Source: Mycolicibacterium chitae (GTDB lineage: Bacteria > Actinomycetota > Actinomycetes > Mycobacteriales > Mycobacteriaceae). From it: a stretch of DNA of 64,000 nt. Where the stretch lies: contig NZ_LR134355.1 of the NCBI RefSeq assembly GCF_900637205.1, positions 2,232,001-2,296,000 of the forward strand, read 5' to 3'. Made by a program: the position numbers and the translations under genes. The stretch's first letter is position 1; every line of letters starts with the position of its first letter. Under the pieces are notes generated by a model, which searched no databases, was not told the DNA's origin, and was given only the letters and a program-made list of their open reading frames with translations. Below, in pieces: positions 13,314 through 22,600 of this stretch.

Positions 13314-14713
13314 CCTCCGAGGACGGTACCTGGTCCGACGAAAGCGACTGGGAGATCGACGGTTCCGAGTACGCCGAGGAGCTCGAGGAATTCACCGCAC
13401 CCCCGCCGGTGATCGCGGTGGTGGGCCGGCCGAACGTCGGCAAGTCCACCCTGGTGAACCGGATCCTGGGGCGCCGCGAAGCCGTCGTGCAGGACCTGCC
13501 CGGCGTGACCCGCGACCGGGTGTCCTACGACGCGCTGTGGGCCGGGCGCCGGATCGTCGTGCAGGACACCGGCGGTTGGGAACCCGACGCGAAGGGTTTG
13601 CAGCAACTGGTCGCCGAGCAGGCGACGGTGGCGATGCAGACCGCCGACGCGATCATCCTGGTGGTCGACGCCGTCGTCGGCGCGACTTCCGGCGACGAGG
13701 CCGCCGCGCGCAACCTGCGCCGCTCCGGCAAGCCGGTGTTCCTGGCCGCCAACAAGGTGGACGGCGAGAAGCAGGAACCCGAGGCCGCGGCGCTGTGGTC
13801 GCTGGGGCTGGGGGAGCCGCACCCGATCAGCGCCATGCACGGCCGCGGGGTCGCCGATCTGCTCGACGCCGTCGTCGAGAAGCTGCCCGCCGTCTCGGAG
13901 GTCGGCCCCAAGACCGGCGGACCGCGGCGGGTGGCGCTGGTGGGCAAGCCCAACGTCGGCAAGAGTTCGCTGCTGAACCGGCTGGCCGGCGGACAGCGCT
14001 CGGTGGTCCACGACGTCGCCGGCACCACCGTCGACCCCGTCGACTCGATGATCGAATTGGGCGGCAAGACATGGCGTTTCGTGGACACCGCCGGATTGCG
14101 CCGCAAGGTCGGGCAGGCCAGCGGTCACGAGTTCTACGCCTCGGTGCGCACGCACGGCGCCATCGACGCCGCCGAGGTGGTGATCGTCCTGATCGACGCG
14201 TCGGTGCCGATCAGCGAACAGGACCAGCGGGTGCTGTCGATGGTGATCGAGGCCGGCCGGGCCCTGGTGTTGGCGTTCAACAAGTGGGACCTGGTCGACG
14301 AGGACCGGCGTTACCTGTTGGACAAGGAGATCGACCGCGAACTGGCCCAGCTGCAGTGGGCGCCGCGGGTCAACATCTCCGCGATGACCGGCCGGGCGGT
14401 GCAGAAACTGGTGCCCGCATTGGAGACGTCGCTGGAGTCCTGGGACACCCGGGTGTCGACCGGTCGGCTCAACACGTTCTTCAAGGAGATCGTCGCGGCC
14501 AACCCGCCGCCGGTGCGCGGCGGCAAACAGCCCCGCATCCTGTTCGCCACCCAGGCCACCGCGCGGCCGCCGACCTTCGTGCTGTTCACCACCGGATTCC
14601 TGGAGGCGGGCTATCGCCGGTTCCTGGAACGCCGCCTGCGCGAGACGTTCGGCTTCGAGGGCAGCCCGATCCGGATCAACGTGCGGGTGCGGGAGAAGCG
14701 CGCCCGCAAGTAG
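13310..14713 (+). CDS. der: GTPase Der (EngA), 50S ribosome assembly
   Basis: Der carries two tandem G domains followed by a KH-like domain and acts in late 50S subunit assembly. Both P-loops are visible, GRPNVGKST (about residues 40-48) and GKPNVGKSS (about 211-219), each with a DTGGW/DTAGL switch II and NKxD (ANKVD, FNKWD). The C-terminal KH-like part ends in a basic tail. Length 467 matches mycobacterial Der. ATGA overlap with cmk. A strong hairpin follows the stop. Confidence 0.96.
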   Translation: MTSEDGTWSDESDWEIDGSEYAEELEEFTAPPPVIAVVGRPNVGKSTLVNRILGRREAVVQDLPGVTRDRVSYDALWAGRRIVVQDTGGWEPDAKGLQQLVAEQATVAMQTADAIILVVDAVVGATSGDEAAARNLRRSGKPVFLAANKVDGEKQEPEAAALWSLGLGEPHPISAMHGRGVADLLDAVVEKLPAVSEVGPKTGGPRRVALVGKPNVGKSSLLNRLAGGQRSVVHDVAGTTVDPVDSMIELGGKTWRFVDTAGLRRKVGQASGHEFYASVRTHGAIDAAEVVIVLIDASVPISEQDQRVLSMVIEAGRALVLAFNKWDLVDEDRRYLLDKEIDRELAQLQWAPRVNISAMTGRAVQKLVPALETSLESWDTRVSTGRLNTFFKEIVAANPPPVRGGKQPRILFATQATARPPTFVLFTTGFLEAGYRRFLERRLRETFGFEGSPIRINVRVREKRARK

Positions 14714-14721
14714 GTGATTTC

Positions 14722-14758
14722 GGCGTGATTTCCCACGGTCAGCATGGGAGATCACGCC
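14722..14758 (+). terminator. Hairpin terminator after der
   Basis: A 14-base stem (14722-14735 with 14745-14758, one mismatch) around a 9-base loop begins 9 bases after the der stop. It lacks a T-run, as most mycobacterial terminators do. It separates the scp-der operon from the next gene. Confidence 0.6.
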
Positions 14759-14785
14759 AAACCCGTGCCGGGTAGGGTCTGCCCG

Positions 14786-15568
14786 GTGTCGGTGACCCAC
14801 ATGATCCTGATTGCCCTGGCCGGAGTCGGTGCCGGTGCGATCAATGCGCTCGTGGGATCCGGCACGCTGATCACGTTTCCCACCTTGGTGACGCTCGGTT
14901 TCCCGCCGGTCACGGCGACGATGTCCAACGCCGTCGGCCTGGTCGCCGGCGGGGTGTCGGGAACCTGGGCGTATCGGCGCGAACTGGGCGGGCAGAAGCG
15001 CTGGCTGCGCTGGCAGGTCCCGGCGTCGCTGATCGGGGCGGGCATCGGGGCGTTCTTGCTGCTGCACCTGCCCGAGACGGTGTTCGCCACGGTGGTCCCG
15101 ATCCTGCTGGTGTTCGCCCTGGTGCTGGTGGTCATCGGACCGCGGATCCAGGCGTGGGCCCGGGCCCGGGCGGAGGCCGCCGGGCGCGACATCGACGTCA
15201 TCTCCGCGGGGCGGATGGCCGCGCTGGTCGCCGGGACCTTCGCCGTCGGCGTCTATGGCGGCTACTTCACCGCGGCCCAAGGCATCCTGCTGATCGCGGT
15301 GATGGGGGCGTTGCTGCCCGAGGACATCCAGCGCATGAACGCCGCCAAAAACCTGCTGTCGCTGCTGGTCAACATCGTTGCCGCGGTGGCCTACACGGTG
15401 GTCGCGTTCGACCGGATCAGCTGGGCCGCGGCGGGGTTGATCGCAGTCGGTTCGTTGGTGGGCGGCTACCTCGGCGGGCACTACGGCCGACGGCTGTCGC
15501 CGACCGCCCTGCGCGCCGTGATCGTCGTGGTGGGACTCATCGGGCTGTACCGGCTGGTGACCCTGTAA
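14786..15568 (+). CDS. TauE/SafE-family membrane protein (first copy)
   Basis: About 260 residues with the duplicated four-helix layout of TauE/SafE permeases: repeated hydrophobic helices, the Gly-rich GVGAGAINALVGSGTLITFP motif at the start of the first repeat, and a second repeat starting near VAGTFAVGVYGGYFTAAQGI. Family members export sulfite or organosulfonate breakdown products, or other small anions; the substrate here is unknown. GTG 14786 is preferred (GTG 14792 and ATG 14801 are alternatives); the ATG further upstream falls in the terminator hairpin. Confidence 0.8.
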   Translation: MSVTHMILIALAGVGAGAINALVGSGTLITFPTLVTLGFPPVTATMSNAVGLVAGGVSGTWAYRRELGGQKRWLRWQVPASLIGAGIGAFLLLHLPETVFATVVPILLVFALVLVVIGPRIQAWARARAEAAGRDIDVISAGRMAALVAGTFAVGVYGGYFTAAQGILLIAVMGALLPEDIQRMNAAKNLLSLLVNIVAAVAYTVVAFDRISWAAAGLIAVGSLVGGYLGGHYGRRLSPTALRAVIVVVGLIGLYRLVTL

Positions 15569-15584
15569 GGTGTCGTGCAGGTTT

Positions 15585-15606
15585 CGGTTACTGGTTGCGG
15601 TTACTG
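15585..15606 (+). repeat. Direct repeat CGGTTACTG x2 upstream of small Cys ORF
   Basis: CGGTTACTG occurs at 15585-15593 and again at 15598-15606, spaced 13 bases start to start, ending 14 bases before the ATG of the 36-codon ORF. It could be a binding site or part of the promoter of the downstream transcript. Confidence 0.5.
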
Positions 15607-15620
15607 AGGAAGGGACTCCG

Positions 15621-15731
15621 ATGGCTGTTCGGTTGCTTCACGCACCGTCGCCGTCCGACGTCTCCGCCCTGGAGCCCTTCTGGCCGTCGCGTCGCCTGAT
15701 GGCGTTCGACGAATGGTGTTGTCCGCGTTAA
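15621..15731 (+). CDS. Putative 36-residue leader ORF with tandem Cys codons
   Basis: ATG 15621 is preceded by AGGAAGGG at 15608-15615 and opens 36 codons ending FDEWCCPR before TAA. The last six codons contain two adjacent TGT cysteine codons. It sits between two TauE/SafE genes and ends 68 bases before the second. Mycobacterial short ORFs with consecutive Cys codons upstream of sulfur-related genes act as cysteine-responsive attenuators; this ORF has the same layout but only two Cys. No homologue is recognised, so coding status is inferred from ribosome site, position and composition. Confidence 0.45.
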   Translation: MAVRLLHAPSPSDVSALEPFWPSRRLMAFDEWCCPR

Positions 15732-15799
15732 CGACGCGCAGCCCTTCGTCCCTGTGGTCATTCTGCGGTGACCCGTTCATGTGAAAGTAGCCGGACCCG

Positions 15800-16795
15800 A
15801 TGCGTTCGCTCATACTTTTTGCCCTCGTCGGCCTCGGCGCGCAGCTCGTCGACGGCGCACTGGGCATGGCCTTCGGTGTCACGGCCTCCACGCTGCTGGT
15901 CCTCAGCGGGGTAGGGGCCGCGCAGGCCAGCGCCGCGGTGCATCTGGCCGAGGTCGGCACGACATTCGCCTCGGGCCTGTCGCACTGGAAGTTCAAGAAC
16001 ATCGACTGGTCGATCGTCGCCAAGCTCGGTGTGCCCGGTGCCGTCGGCGCCTTCCTCGGGGCGACGGTGCTGGCGTCGCTGTCCACCGAGGACGCGGCGC
16101 CGCTGATGGCCGGGATCCTGGTGTGCATCGGCGCCTACGTGTTGGTGCGGTTCTCGCTGGGCCGCCCGCCCGGGCTGCGCAGCACCCACACGCCGCACAA
16201 GACGAAGTTCCTGGCCCCGCTGGGCCTGTTCGGTGGGTTCATCGACGCCTCCGGCGGTGGCGGCTGGGGGCCGGTGACCACGAGCACGCTGCTGTCGCAG
16301 GGCAAGACCGCGCCGCGGACCGTGATCGGGTCGGTGAGCGCCTCGGAGTTCCTGGTCGCGGTGTCGGCGTCGGTGGGCTTCGTGATCGGCCTGCGCGAGG
16401 AGTTCCTCAACAACCTGCCGATCGTGGCGGGCCTGGCGATCGGCGGCGTCATCGCCGCACCGCTAGCGGCGTGGCTGGTGACCAAGGTGAGCCCGGCGCT
16501 GCTGGGCACTGCCGTCGGTGGCGTCATCGTGTTGACCAACAGCCAGAAGCTGCTGAAGTACTTCGACATCACCGGCGCGTGGTCGGTGGCCGTCTACGTG
16601 ACCATCCTGGTGGCCTGGGTGAGCCTGCTGGTCTACGCCTGGCGCGCCTCGCGGGCCCCGCAGTTCGTCCCCGAGGAACTCGAGACCGCCGAGCTGGACG
16701 CCGAACTCGACGCCGAGGTGGACGTCGAAGCGCCGGTGGAGATCGAGGAGTTGGCGCAGCCGGCCGAGCAGGTGGTGGGCGAGACCCGTCGATAG
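15800..16795 (+). CDS. TauE/SafE-family membrane protein (second copy)
   Basis: A 331-residue permease with eight or so membrane segments; repeat-type Gly motifs are seen at GAQLVDGALGMAFGVTAS (residues 13-30) and GLFGGFIDASGGGGWGPVTT (mid-protein). The C-terminal 50 residues form a cytosolic acidic tail rich in E, A and V that the first TauE copy lacks. Members move sulfite, sulfoacetate or related anions outward; the substrate is not known. The start ATG 15800 has a weak ribosome site, which fits control from the upstream Cys-containing ORF. It ends 83 bases before the tRNA gene. Confidence 0.85.
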   Translation: MRSLILFALVGLGAQLVDGALGMAFGVTASTLLVLSGVGAAQASAAVHLAEVGTTFASGLSHWKFKNIDWSIVAKLGVPGAVGAFLGATVLASLSTEDAAPLMAGILVCIGAYVLVRFSLGRPPGLRSTHTPHKTKFLAPLGLFGGFIDASGGGGWGPVTTSTLLSQGKTAPRTVIGSVSASEFLVAVSASVGFVIGLREEFLNNLPIVAGLAIGGVIAAPLAAWLVTKVSPALLGTAVGGVIVLTNSQKLLKYFDITGAWSVAVYVTILVAWVSLLVYAWRASRAPQFVPEELETAELDAELDAEVDVEAPVEIEELAQPAEQVVGETRR

Positions 16796-16878
16796 ACGGC
16801 ACGCCGCCGGACCGGATTGGGGCTGCAGAGGCCTCTGCGGTAGGCTTTTGTCTCGCTGCCGGAGTTCACTTCGGCACA

Positions 16879-16955
<77 letters not shown>

Positions 16956-16958
16956 AGA

Positions 16959-16990
16959 AAACCCGCTCTGACCTCGGTCGGAGCGGGTTT
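16959..16990 (+). terminator. Strong hairpin terminator after tRNA-Pro
   Basis: A 14-base-pair stem (16959-16972 with 16977-16990, one G-U pair) closed by the tetraloop CTCG lies directly after the tRNA 3' end. It may stop tRNA transcription and also block read-through from the integrase gene on the opposite strand. Confidence 0.7.
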
Positions 16991-17020
16991 CGTCATTTCG
17001 GCGGGCCCTAAGAATTTGCC

Positions 17021-17042
17021 CAGTGTCCCAACAGTGTCCCAA
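17021..17042 (+). repeat. Tandem 11-base repeat, possible integrase arm sites
   Basis: CAGTGTCCCAA occurs twice head to tail (17021-17031 and 17032-17042), between the tRNA and the integrase stop codon. Tyrosine integrases of the lambda and L5 type bind short direct repeats beside the core site; position and repeat form fit that role, but no binding data exist. Confidence 0.45.
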
Positions 17043-17064
17043 GCGGATCTCAGTGGGCCGAGAG

Positions 17065-18501
17065 TCAGCCGAAGAGTGCGGCGCCGGCGGCGCGCAGATC
17101 CTCGCGCTGAGCGTCGGAGTAGATGGACAGAGATACCGCGGGGTCGTGCCCGTGCCACGCGGCAACGACGTGGACTGGCAAACCACCGGCCAACATCAGA
17201 CTGACGCTGGTGTTGCGGAGACCCTTGAGGTGAAGACGGCGCAGGCCGGCGCGGGCACGCAGTCGCTGGAACTCATCGGAGTACCACTCATGGCGGATCG
17301 GGGTGCCGTCGGCCCGGACAGCGATCAGACGGTCATTGGACCACGCGTTACCCGCGTTGTGAGTTTCTTCCTGCTGCCGTGCCTTGAGTTCTTCCAGAGC
17401 TGCCGCCAGTTCCGGAGGTAGCGGTAGCTCGCGAAGGCTGCGTCGGGACTTGGGCATGCCCTCGACGGCGTCATTGCCGACCAGGACACGGCTCCGACGA
17501 ATGGCCAACGTGTCGCCCTCCAGCGCTGACCATCGGATGCCGAGCACCTCGGACCGGCGCAGGCCATAGCAGCTCAGCAGCCAGCAGGAATAGAGCCGCT
17601 CGTCGCGCACTGATTTGCGGAACGCATCGACTTCGGCGAGTGTCCACGACTTGGCCGTCGCAGGCTTGTCGTCGACGAGCGGGTCGGCTGGCCGCTCGAC
17701 CAGCGCGATGACATTTCGGCTGAGTGTGCCCTGGTCGACGAAGGACTGGATGACCATGCCGAAGGTGGTCAACGTCGAGCGGACAGTGATGGGTTTGACT
17801 CCGCCGGCGCTCGCTGTTTCGGCCCTGGGGTCCGGCGGTGCGTAGACACCTCGGCGAAGTCGTGCGACGCGGTTGGCTCGCTTCAGACCGGACAAGCATG
17901 TGTGCACGTCCTCATTGGGGAAGGCGGCGGCGAGATCGGCGATGGAGATGCCTTCAGGATGTGCCGCGACGAGCTCGAAGACTCGTCCGGCAAGGCTCTC
18001 GGGGTTGTGGCCCCTTCTGGATCGCCGACCGCTGGTCAGCATGTAGTCCACGAGTGCATCGCCGTCGGCTTTGGTGAGCTGCTGGAGCTTCCTGCCTCCG
18101 AGGAAACGCTTAACGACGGCGAGGTCGTGCTTGTAGCCCTGGAGTGTGACGCTGCGGATTCCGCGGCGCCCCGCCAGCCATTCATCACATGCCTCGGCCA
18201 CGGTGAGCGTCGACTTTCGTGCGTAGACACCGATCGTGACTTCAGTTGTGATGCGACGGTATTCGCGCTTCGCTTCGGTCAGCGTGCGGTAGGTGAACCG
18301 ACGTCTGTCTCGGCTACCGTCCGGCTTGCTGCCAACGTCGGCGCGGAACTCATAGCTGATCGAGCCATCCTTGGACGTCCGTTTGGTGATCGGCTCAGCT
18401 CGACGGGCACGTTTCGACCTGTCGTGCTTCGACTGACCCGGCGAAGCGTTGGGGATTGAATTCACGAGACCGATCCTGCGGGAGTGAAGGCAGTGGACCA
18501 C
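17065..18501 (-). CDS. Tyrosine integrase with embedded winged-helix-like insert
   Basis: A phage/ICE-type integrase of up to 478 residues. The N-terminal arm-binding region (about 35-90) has the AP2-like pattern; the SAM-like core-binding domain (about 97-280) is split by an extra block of about 65 residues (165-230) that resembles a winged helix (ESLAGRVFELVAAHPEGIS...RRGVYAPPDP). The catalytic domain has R315 (CYGLRRSEV), K351, R429, H452 and Y461; the usual first His of HxxR is Lys (K426). The gene points toward tRNA-Pro and ends 110 bases from it, so this is an island integrase. Start uncertain: an internal start before residue 30 is possible. Confidence 0.88.
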   Translation of the reverse strand: MVHCLHSRRIGLVNSIPNASPGQSKHDRSKRARRAEPITKRTSKDGSISYEFRADVGSKPDGSRDRRRFTYRTLTEAKREYRRITTEVTIGVYARKSTLTVAEACDEWLAGRRGIRSVTLQGYKHDLAVVKRFLGGRKLQQLTKADGDALVDYMLTSGRRSRRGHNPESLAGRVFELVAAHPEGISIADLAAAFPNEDVHTCLSGLKRANRVARLRRGVYAPPDPRAETASAGGVKPITVRSTLTTFGMVIQSFVDQGTLSRNVIALVERPADPLVDDKPATAKSWTLAEVDAFRKSVRDERLYSCWLLSCYGLRRSEVLGIRWSALEGDTLAIRRSRVLVGNDAVEGMPKSRRSLRELPLPPELAAALEELKARQQEETHNAGNAWSNDRLIAVRADGTPIRHEWYSDEFQRLRARAGLRRLHLKGLRNTSVSLMLAGGLPVHVVAAWHGHDPAVSLSIYSDAQREDLRAAGAALFG

Positions 18502-18581
18502 GCGTGTCTACTGCGGCGCTGGGAAGCCTCGCCTCAACAGAAGCTGCGCGGATACCGCGCAGCGACGAGGATCTCACTCGA

Positions 18582-18764
18582 TTATGCCGCAATGATCTGA
18601 CGAAGTTCGGCGGTTACGACGTAGACACGTCCGCCGAGTCGCTTTGACGGAAGTTCGCCTGTGGACACGAGCCGGTATGCCGACGCGCGACTGATACCCA
18701 GCAGTACCGCTGCGCGCGGTACCGGAAGGAGTAACGGCAGGCCATCTAAAGAACTGTTACTCAA
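18582..18764 (-). CDS. Excisionase-like HTH protein (Xis / AlpA type)
   Basis: A 60-residue protein with a MerR-like winged HTH: PVPRAAVLLGISRASAYRLV followed by the wing residues ELPSKRLGGRVYV. This excisionase-family helix-turn-helix usually bends DNA for integrase-driven excision or controls int transcription. It is encoded just upstream of the integrase in the same direction (80 bases between), the normal Xis-Int arrangement. Confidence 0.8.
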   Translation of the reverse strand: MSNSSLDGLPLLLPVPRAAVLLGISRASAYRLVSTGELPSKRLGGRVYVVTAELRQIIAA

Positions 18765-19089
18765 CGCTATTCACCTCCTCAAAAGCCGGAGAGGCGACGT
18801 TGCCTCAGGGCCAGTGCTTGGGCTTCGCGCGTCTTTCTCAAGATTCGTTCGGCTTGATTGACGGTATGCGCAATCGTGACGTGCTGTCCACCGCGGTAGG
18901 TGTATCCGCCGCGAAATAGTGTCGCAATAGCGAATTTTCGCCGAGTGTCCGCAAACGAAGGAGACAAATGAAGAAAATTTCGCAATGGAACCACTGCAGA
19001 TTTCGATCCGGCTCCGAATGAGCCGCGTCATCCAATAATGAAGTCGACGAATCAAGAGCGATGCTTATGGGGCGTCTGAAATTTCTCGC
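18765..19089. other. AT-richer gap inside mobile element
   Basis: 325 bases without a convincing gene. The sequence is visibly richer in A and T than the flanking core, typical of acquired DNA. A 94-codon minus-strand frame exists but has poor mycobacterial codon use and no recognisable domain. The promoter for xis-int probably lies in its left part. Confidence 0.4.
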
Positions 19090-19476
19090 TCAGTCGTCGA
19101 CTCCGAAATCAATGAGTTCGTACAATTCGCTTCGCAAAACTGCGCGCAGCGCCTCCGTTCGTGCGGAGCTGAACAATTGGCGCTGAGTTTCCAAATCCGG
19201 CGGCATGCCGTGCTGCCGAGTCCATTGGTAGACCCGTTCGTCGCCAATGGTGCCCGCCCGTGCGCGAACCATCCAAGTAATCTTCTCAGCTTCAGCATTG
19301 AGGAAAGCTGTACGGCGCGACTGAGTCCAATCGTCAGGAAGGCCTAGCTCGGAGCTGTAGACCGCCTGAACCGTGCTCAGGACTTCCGGATCAAGAGCCA
19401 GCGGCATTGCCTCGGTGTCACACGCTCGTACTCGTGATGTCCGACGCCGCAGTGCGAGAGCATGTTGCCGGGTCAT
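19090..19476 (-). CDS. Hypothetical protein of the mobile element
   Basis: A 128-residue protein starting at ATG 19476 (MTRQHALALRRRT) with a CGCGGGGGA ribosome site just upstream. It is mostly helical in appearance, charged, without membrane segments, and ends ELIDFGVDD. No family is recognised. It lies between xis and traA on the same strand, so it belongs to the element; a role in element regulation is only a guess. Some G+C drop relative to the core supports foreign origin. Confidence 0.55.
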   Translation of the reverse strand: MTRQHALALRRRTSRVRACDTEAMPLALDPEVLSTVQAVYSSELGLPDDWTQSRRTAFLNAEAEKITWMVRARAGTIGDERVYQWTRQHGMPPDLETQRQLFSSARTEALRAVLRSELYELIDFGVDD

Positions 19477-19631
19477 GATCGTCCCCCGCGACACAGGGCC
19501 TCGTGGCGGTAGCCGTCGTGAGTCGAACGATGGAGAAAGGCTGAGCGTGCCATTCCTTCACAGTACGCCGAAATATGTTGGACAGCAGCGAATTCTGCCT
19601 ATGAGCGCGTCACGACGAAGAGTCGCAGATG

Positions 19632-22600
19632 CTAGTCGTCGATGCTGGCGCCGAGATCTTGCTCTCGGTCGTGACGGGGGGTGTTCCAGGAGAGGGTGAG
19701 TTGTAGTCGGTGTGCGGAGCGGATGGCGCGAAGGGTGGTGTCGTAGTCGTTGAGTAGGTGTCGCCAATCATTGCCGAGTCGGGTGCGGTCGTGGCCGGCG
19801 GCGAGGGTGATGGCTGGCGTGGGCACGGTTGGTCGTCGGTGATGGGTGTGTCCGAGCTGCGTGGCCCAAGGCAGGGTCGTGGCCAGGAGGCGCAATGCGC
19901 TTGAGGCCGGCCCAGGGACGCTGGTGCTGGGGTCGAGGATGATGGCGCGGGCGTTGTTCGCGGTGACGCACCGAAGGACGTCGGCGAGATGACCCGGGTC
20001 TGTGTCCGCTGGGTTGTCGATGATGACGATGGGGTGGGGCCCCAGGACGTGAAGCTCTTCGGCGAGGCTGTCGATATCGTTGTCGAATCGGAAAGTGCTA
20101 TTGGCAGCATCGAGCCGAGAGTCCTGGTCTGCGATATTTTCGTTGGTGCTGAGCCACAGCACTTTTCGATCATAGGTGTTGGCTGCCGTGTGCAGGGCGC
20201 GAAGAGCTGCGGCGGTGTCGGGATGGGTGCTGTCGGCGTGCACGTAGCCGACCCGGTATGGCTGAGCGGCCAGTGTTTTGAGTCGCGCGGCGATGATGGG
20301 GTCGATCGCATCGAGTGCAGAATCGGTGATGGCGAGCGGTGCGTGGTCGATATCGACGTGGCGCGCGGCGCGCAGGACGTCGAGTTCTATCTCTGCGGGT
20401 TCGCGTAGTGCCTCCAGGGTGGTCTCGGCGGCACTGTGCGCTGATGCGAAGGCCAGTGCGATGTCGCGCTCGGCGCGTTTGATCTGTGTGATCAGGGTGT
20501 CGCAGCGCACGTGTAACGCTGTTCGGGTCGTGCGGTCGTCGTTTCTGGCGGTATTGCGGAGTGCGTCGATGTCGCGTTCGCTGGCAATCGGTTCGCCGCC
20601 GGCTGCGTGCGCCCGCGCGGCGCGTGCCTGCTCGAGCAAAGGTTGAAACTGCGCGGCGGGGTCGGTGTCGGGCAGGAATTCGTTGTGGAACACGAGATCG
20701 GCTTGGGCTGAGGCGATATCAAGTTCGTCGGCGTCTGGGTCGGCGCGCAGCGATAGCAGTCGATTCTGGGCATGTTTGACCATCAGCAGGGCATCGTTGA
20801 ACGCGGCGTCGGCCTCTGACCACTGCGCGACGATGTCAGTCACGGCATGACGGTACGGTCGGTCGGCGTCGACCTGGCGGCGCATCCGGATGAGTTCGTC
20901 GGCGGCGGCACGCATGGCGGGCCCGTTGTCGGCCTTGACCTGATCGTCGAGGATGTCCAATTGGTGACTGGCGGTGCGGTACTGATCTTGCAGCGAGCGC
21001 AGGAGCTCGATGGTGACCAGCGGTTGCCGTGGGGGTGCGGTGGTAGTGAGGTCTTCGAATCGAAGCCCGTCGATCGGGCCGGTGCCATATTCATAGGTGT
21101 GCCCGACATCGGCGGGAAGGACCTGATGCACGAGGTAGGACGCCGAGTCGTGGGGCAGCGCAGGGTCGGGGTGGGCAGGGTCGGGCGGGAAGAGTGCTTC
21201 TTCCTCGAACGGGTCGGCTGGTACGTCAGCGGGTAGGGGTAGTTCGTCGGCGCCGGGGTGTGCTGCGAGGCGGTGGGTGAAGGCGTCGACGGTGTAGGTG
21301 ATGAGCCGGGCGTAGTCGGCGACCGGAATCGGTTCGTCATCGTCGGCGAGGTGTTCGGCGGCCAGCTGTAGCAGGTCGCGCGGGGTCCAGGTGGTTGGGT
21401 CGGCGGCGCTGATGGCGGCGACCAGGCCGGGCCAGGCGGGGTCGGCGCAGATGGTCTCGGCGATGGCGGTGCCGAAGATGTCGTCGAGGTCGCGCAACCA
21501 TGTGGGGCGTAGCCGGGAGTGGGTGGTGGCCAGCGTGGTGGTGGGGGAGAGTGCGCCGATGATGCGCCACCACAGTGCGGCGGCGGGTTGCTCATCGGGC
21601 AGCGGCTTGAGGTGCGCCGCGTCGATGAGGATGTCGCGGAAATGAGGGGTGCTGCGCGCGGCCTGAGCAAGTTTCGTGGCCAACTGGGGCCAGTAGGCGT
21701 CTGCGCGCAGTCGTGGGTCGAGGTGGTCGATGAGGTCGTTCCAGCGGGTGGTGTCGGCGCTGTGTCGGCTGATGCCGGCGGCGGCGTGGCGTTGCAGCAG
21801 TGTCTGGACGGCGCGGGTGCGGACGGGGCGTTTCGGCGCACCGGTGAGGCGGGTGTCGGAGTCAGGCACACCTGTGGCGCAACGGAAGACGGCGATCTCG
21901 GCGGTCAGCGCGGTGTTGACGGTGATGAGGTGTCGTGCCCAGGCGGGGGCGGTGGCGGGGGTCCAGTCGCGGGCACGGGCGCGGATCTCGTCAGCCAGAT
22001 CCTGGACGAGGGTTTCGCGTCGGGCCAGGTAGTCGCCCCAGTGCGGATCGCGGGTAAGAGTGTCGGGGATAGCGGGCAGCCAACGTAAGACGCCGACCCC
22101 GACGCAATGGGCGCCCGCGGGGTCGATGCGGTAGTCCAGGACGGCGGCGGGGTCCGCGGCGTTGTGGATGTCGCCTTTGGCGAGGGCGTCGGTGAGCAGG
22201 TGGCGGGGGTCGGCGCCGTCCACCGCGTGGATGGCGAGGTGGCGGCGCAGCACCGGCCACGCTTCTCGGGTGCTGAGGTCGGGCACGACGGTGTCGGCGA
22301 GGGTGTCGAGGTGGTCGCGGGTGCGGGGTCCGAGGTGGTGTTCGGCGGCGGCGCCGAGGGCATCGTAGAACATGTCGGCGGCAGCCTGTAGCCGGGCGGC
22401 CGGGTCGGCGGCTTGCCGGGCAGCAGTGGCCGCCGACACCTGCGCGCCGTCGCGTGCCAGCACGCGGGTGAGGACGTCGACGGCGGTGTCGGGATGGGTG
22501 GCTTTCGGGGACAGCAGGCGGTGGGGATCGGCTTCGGCGGTGGACAGGTAGAGGTGGTTTTCGTCGGTGCCGCGGGTCATGGCGACGTAGAGGTGTTGGC

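Noticed and set aside
13136..15481. Very long minus-strand open frame over cmk, der and tauE
   Set aside because: Overlaps conserved genes on the other strand and has no domain.
18771..19055. 94-codon minus-strand frame in the mobile element
   Set aside because: Poor codon bias, no ribosome site, no domain.
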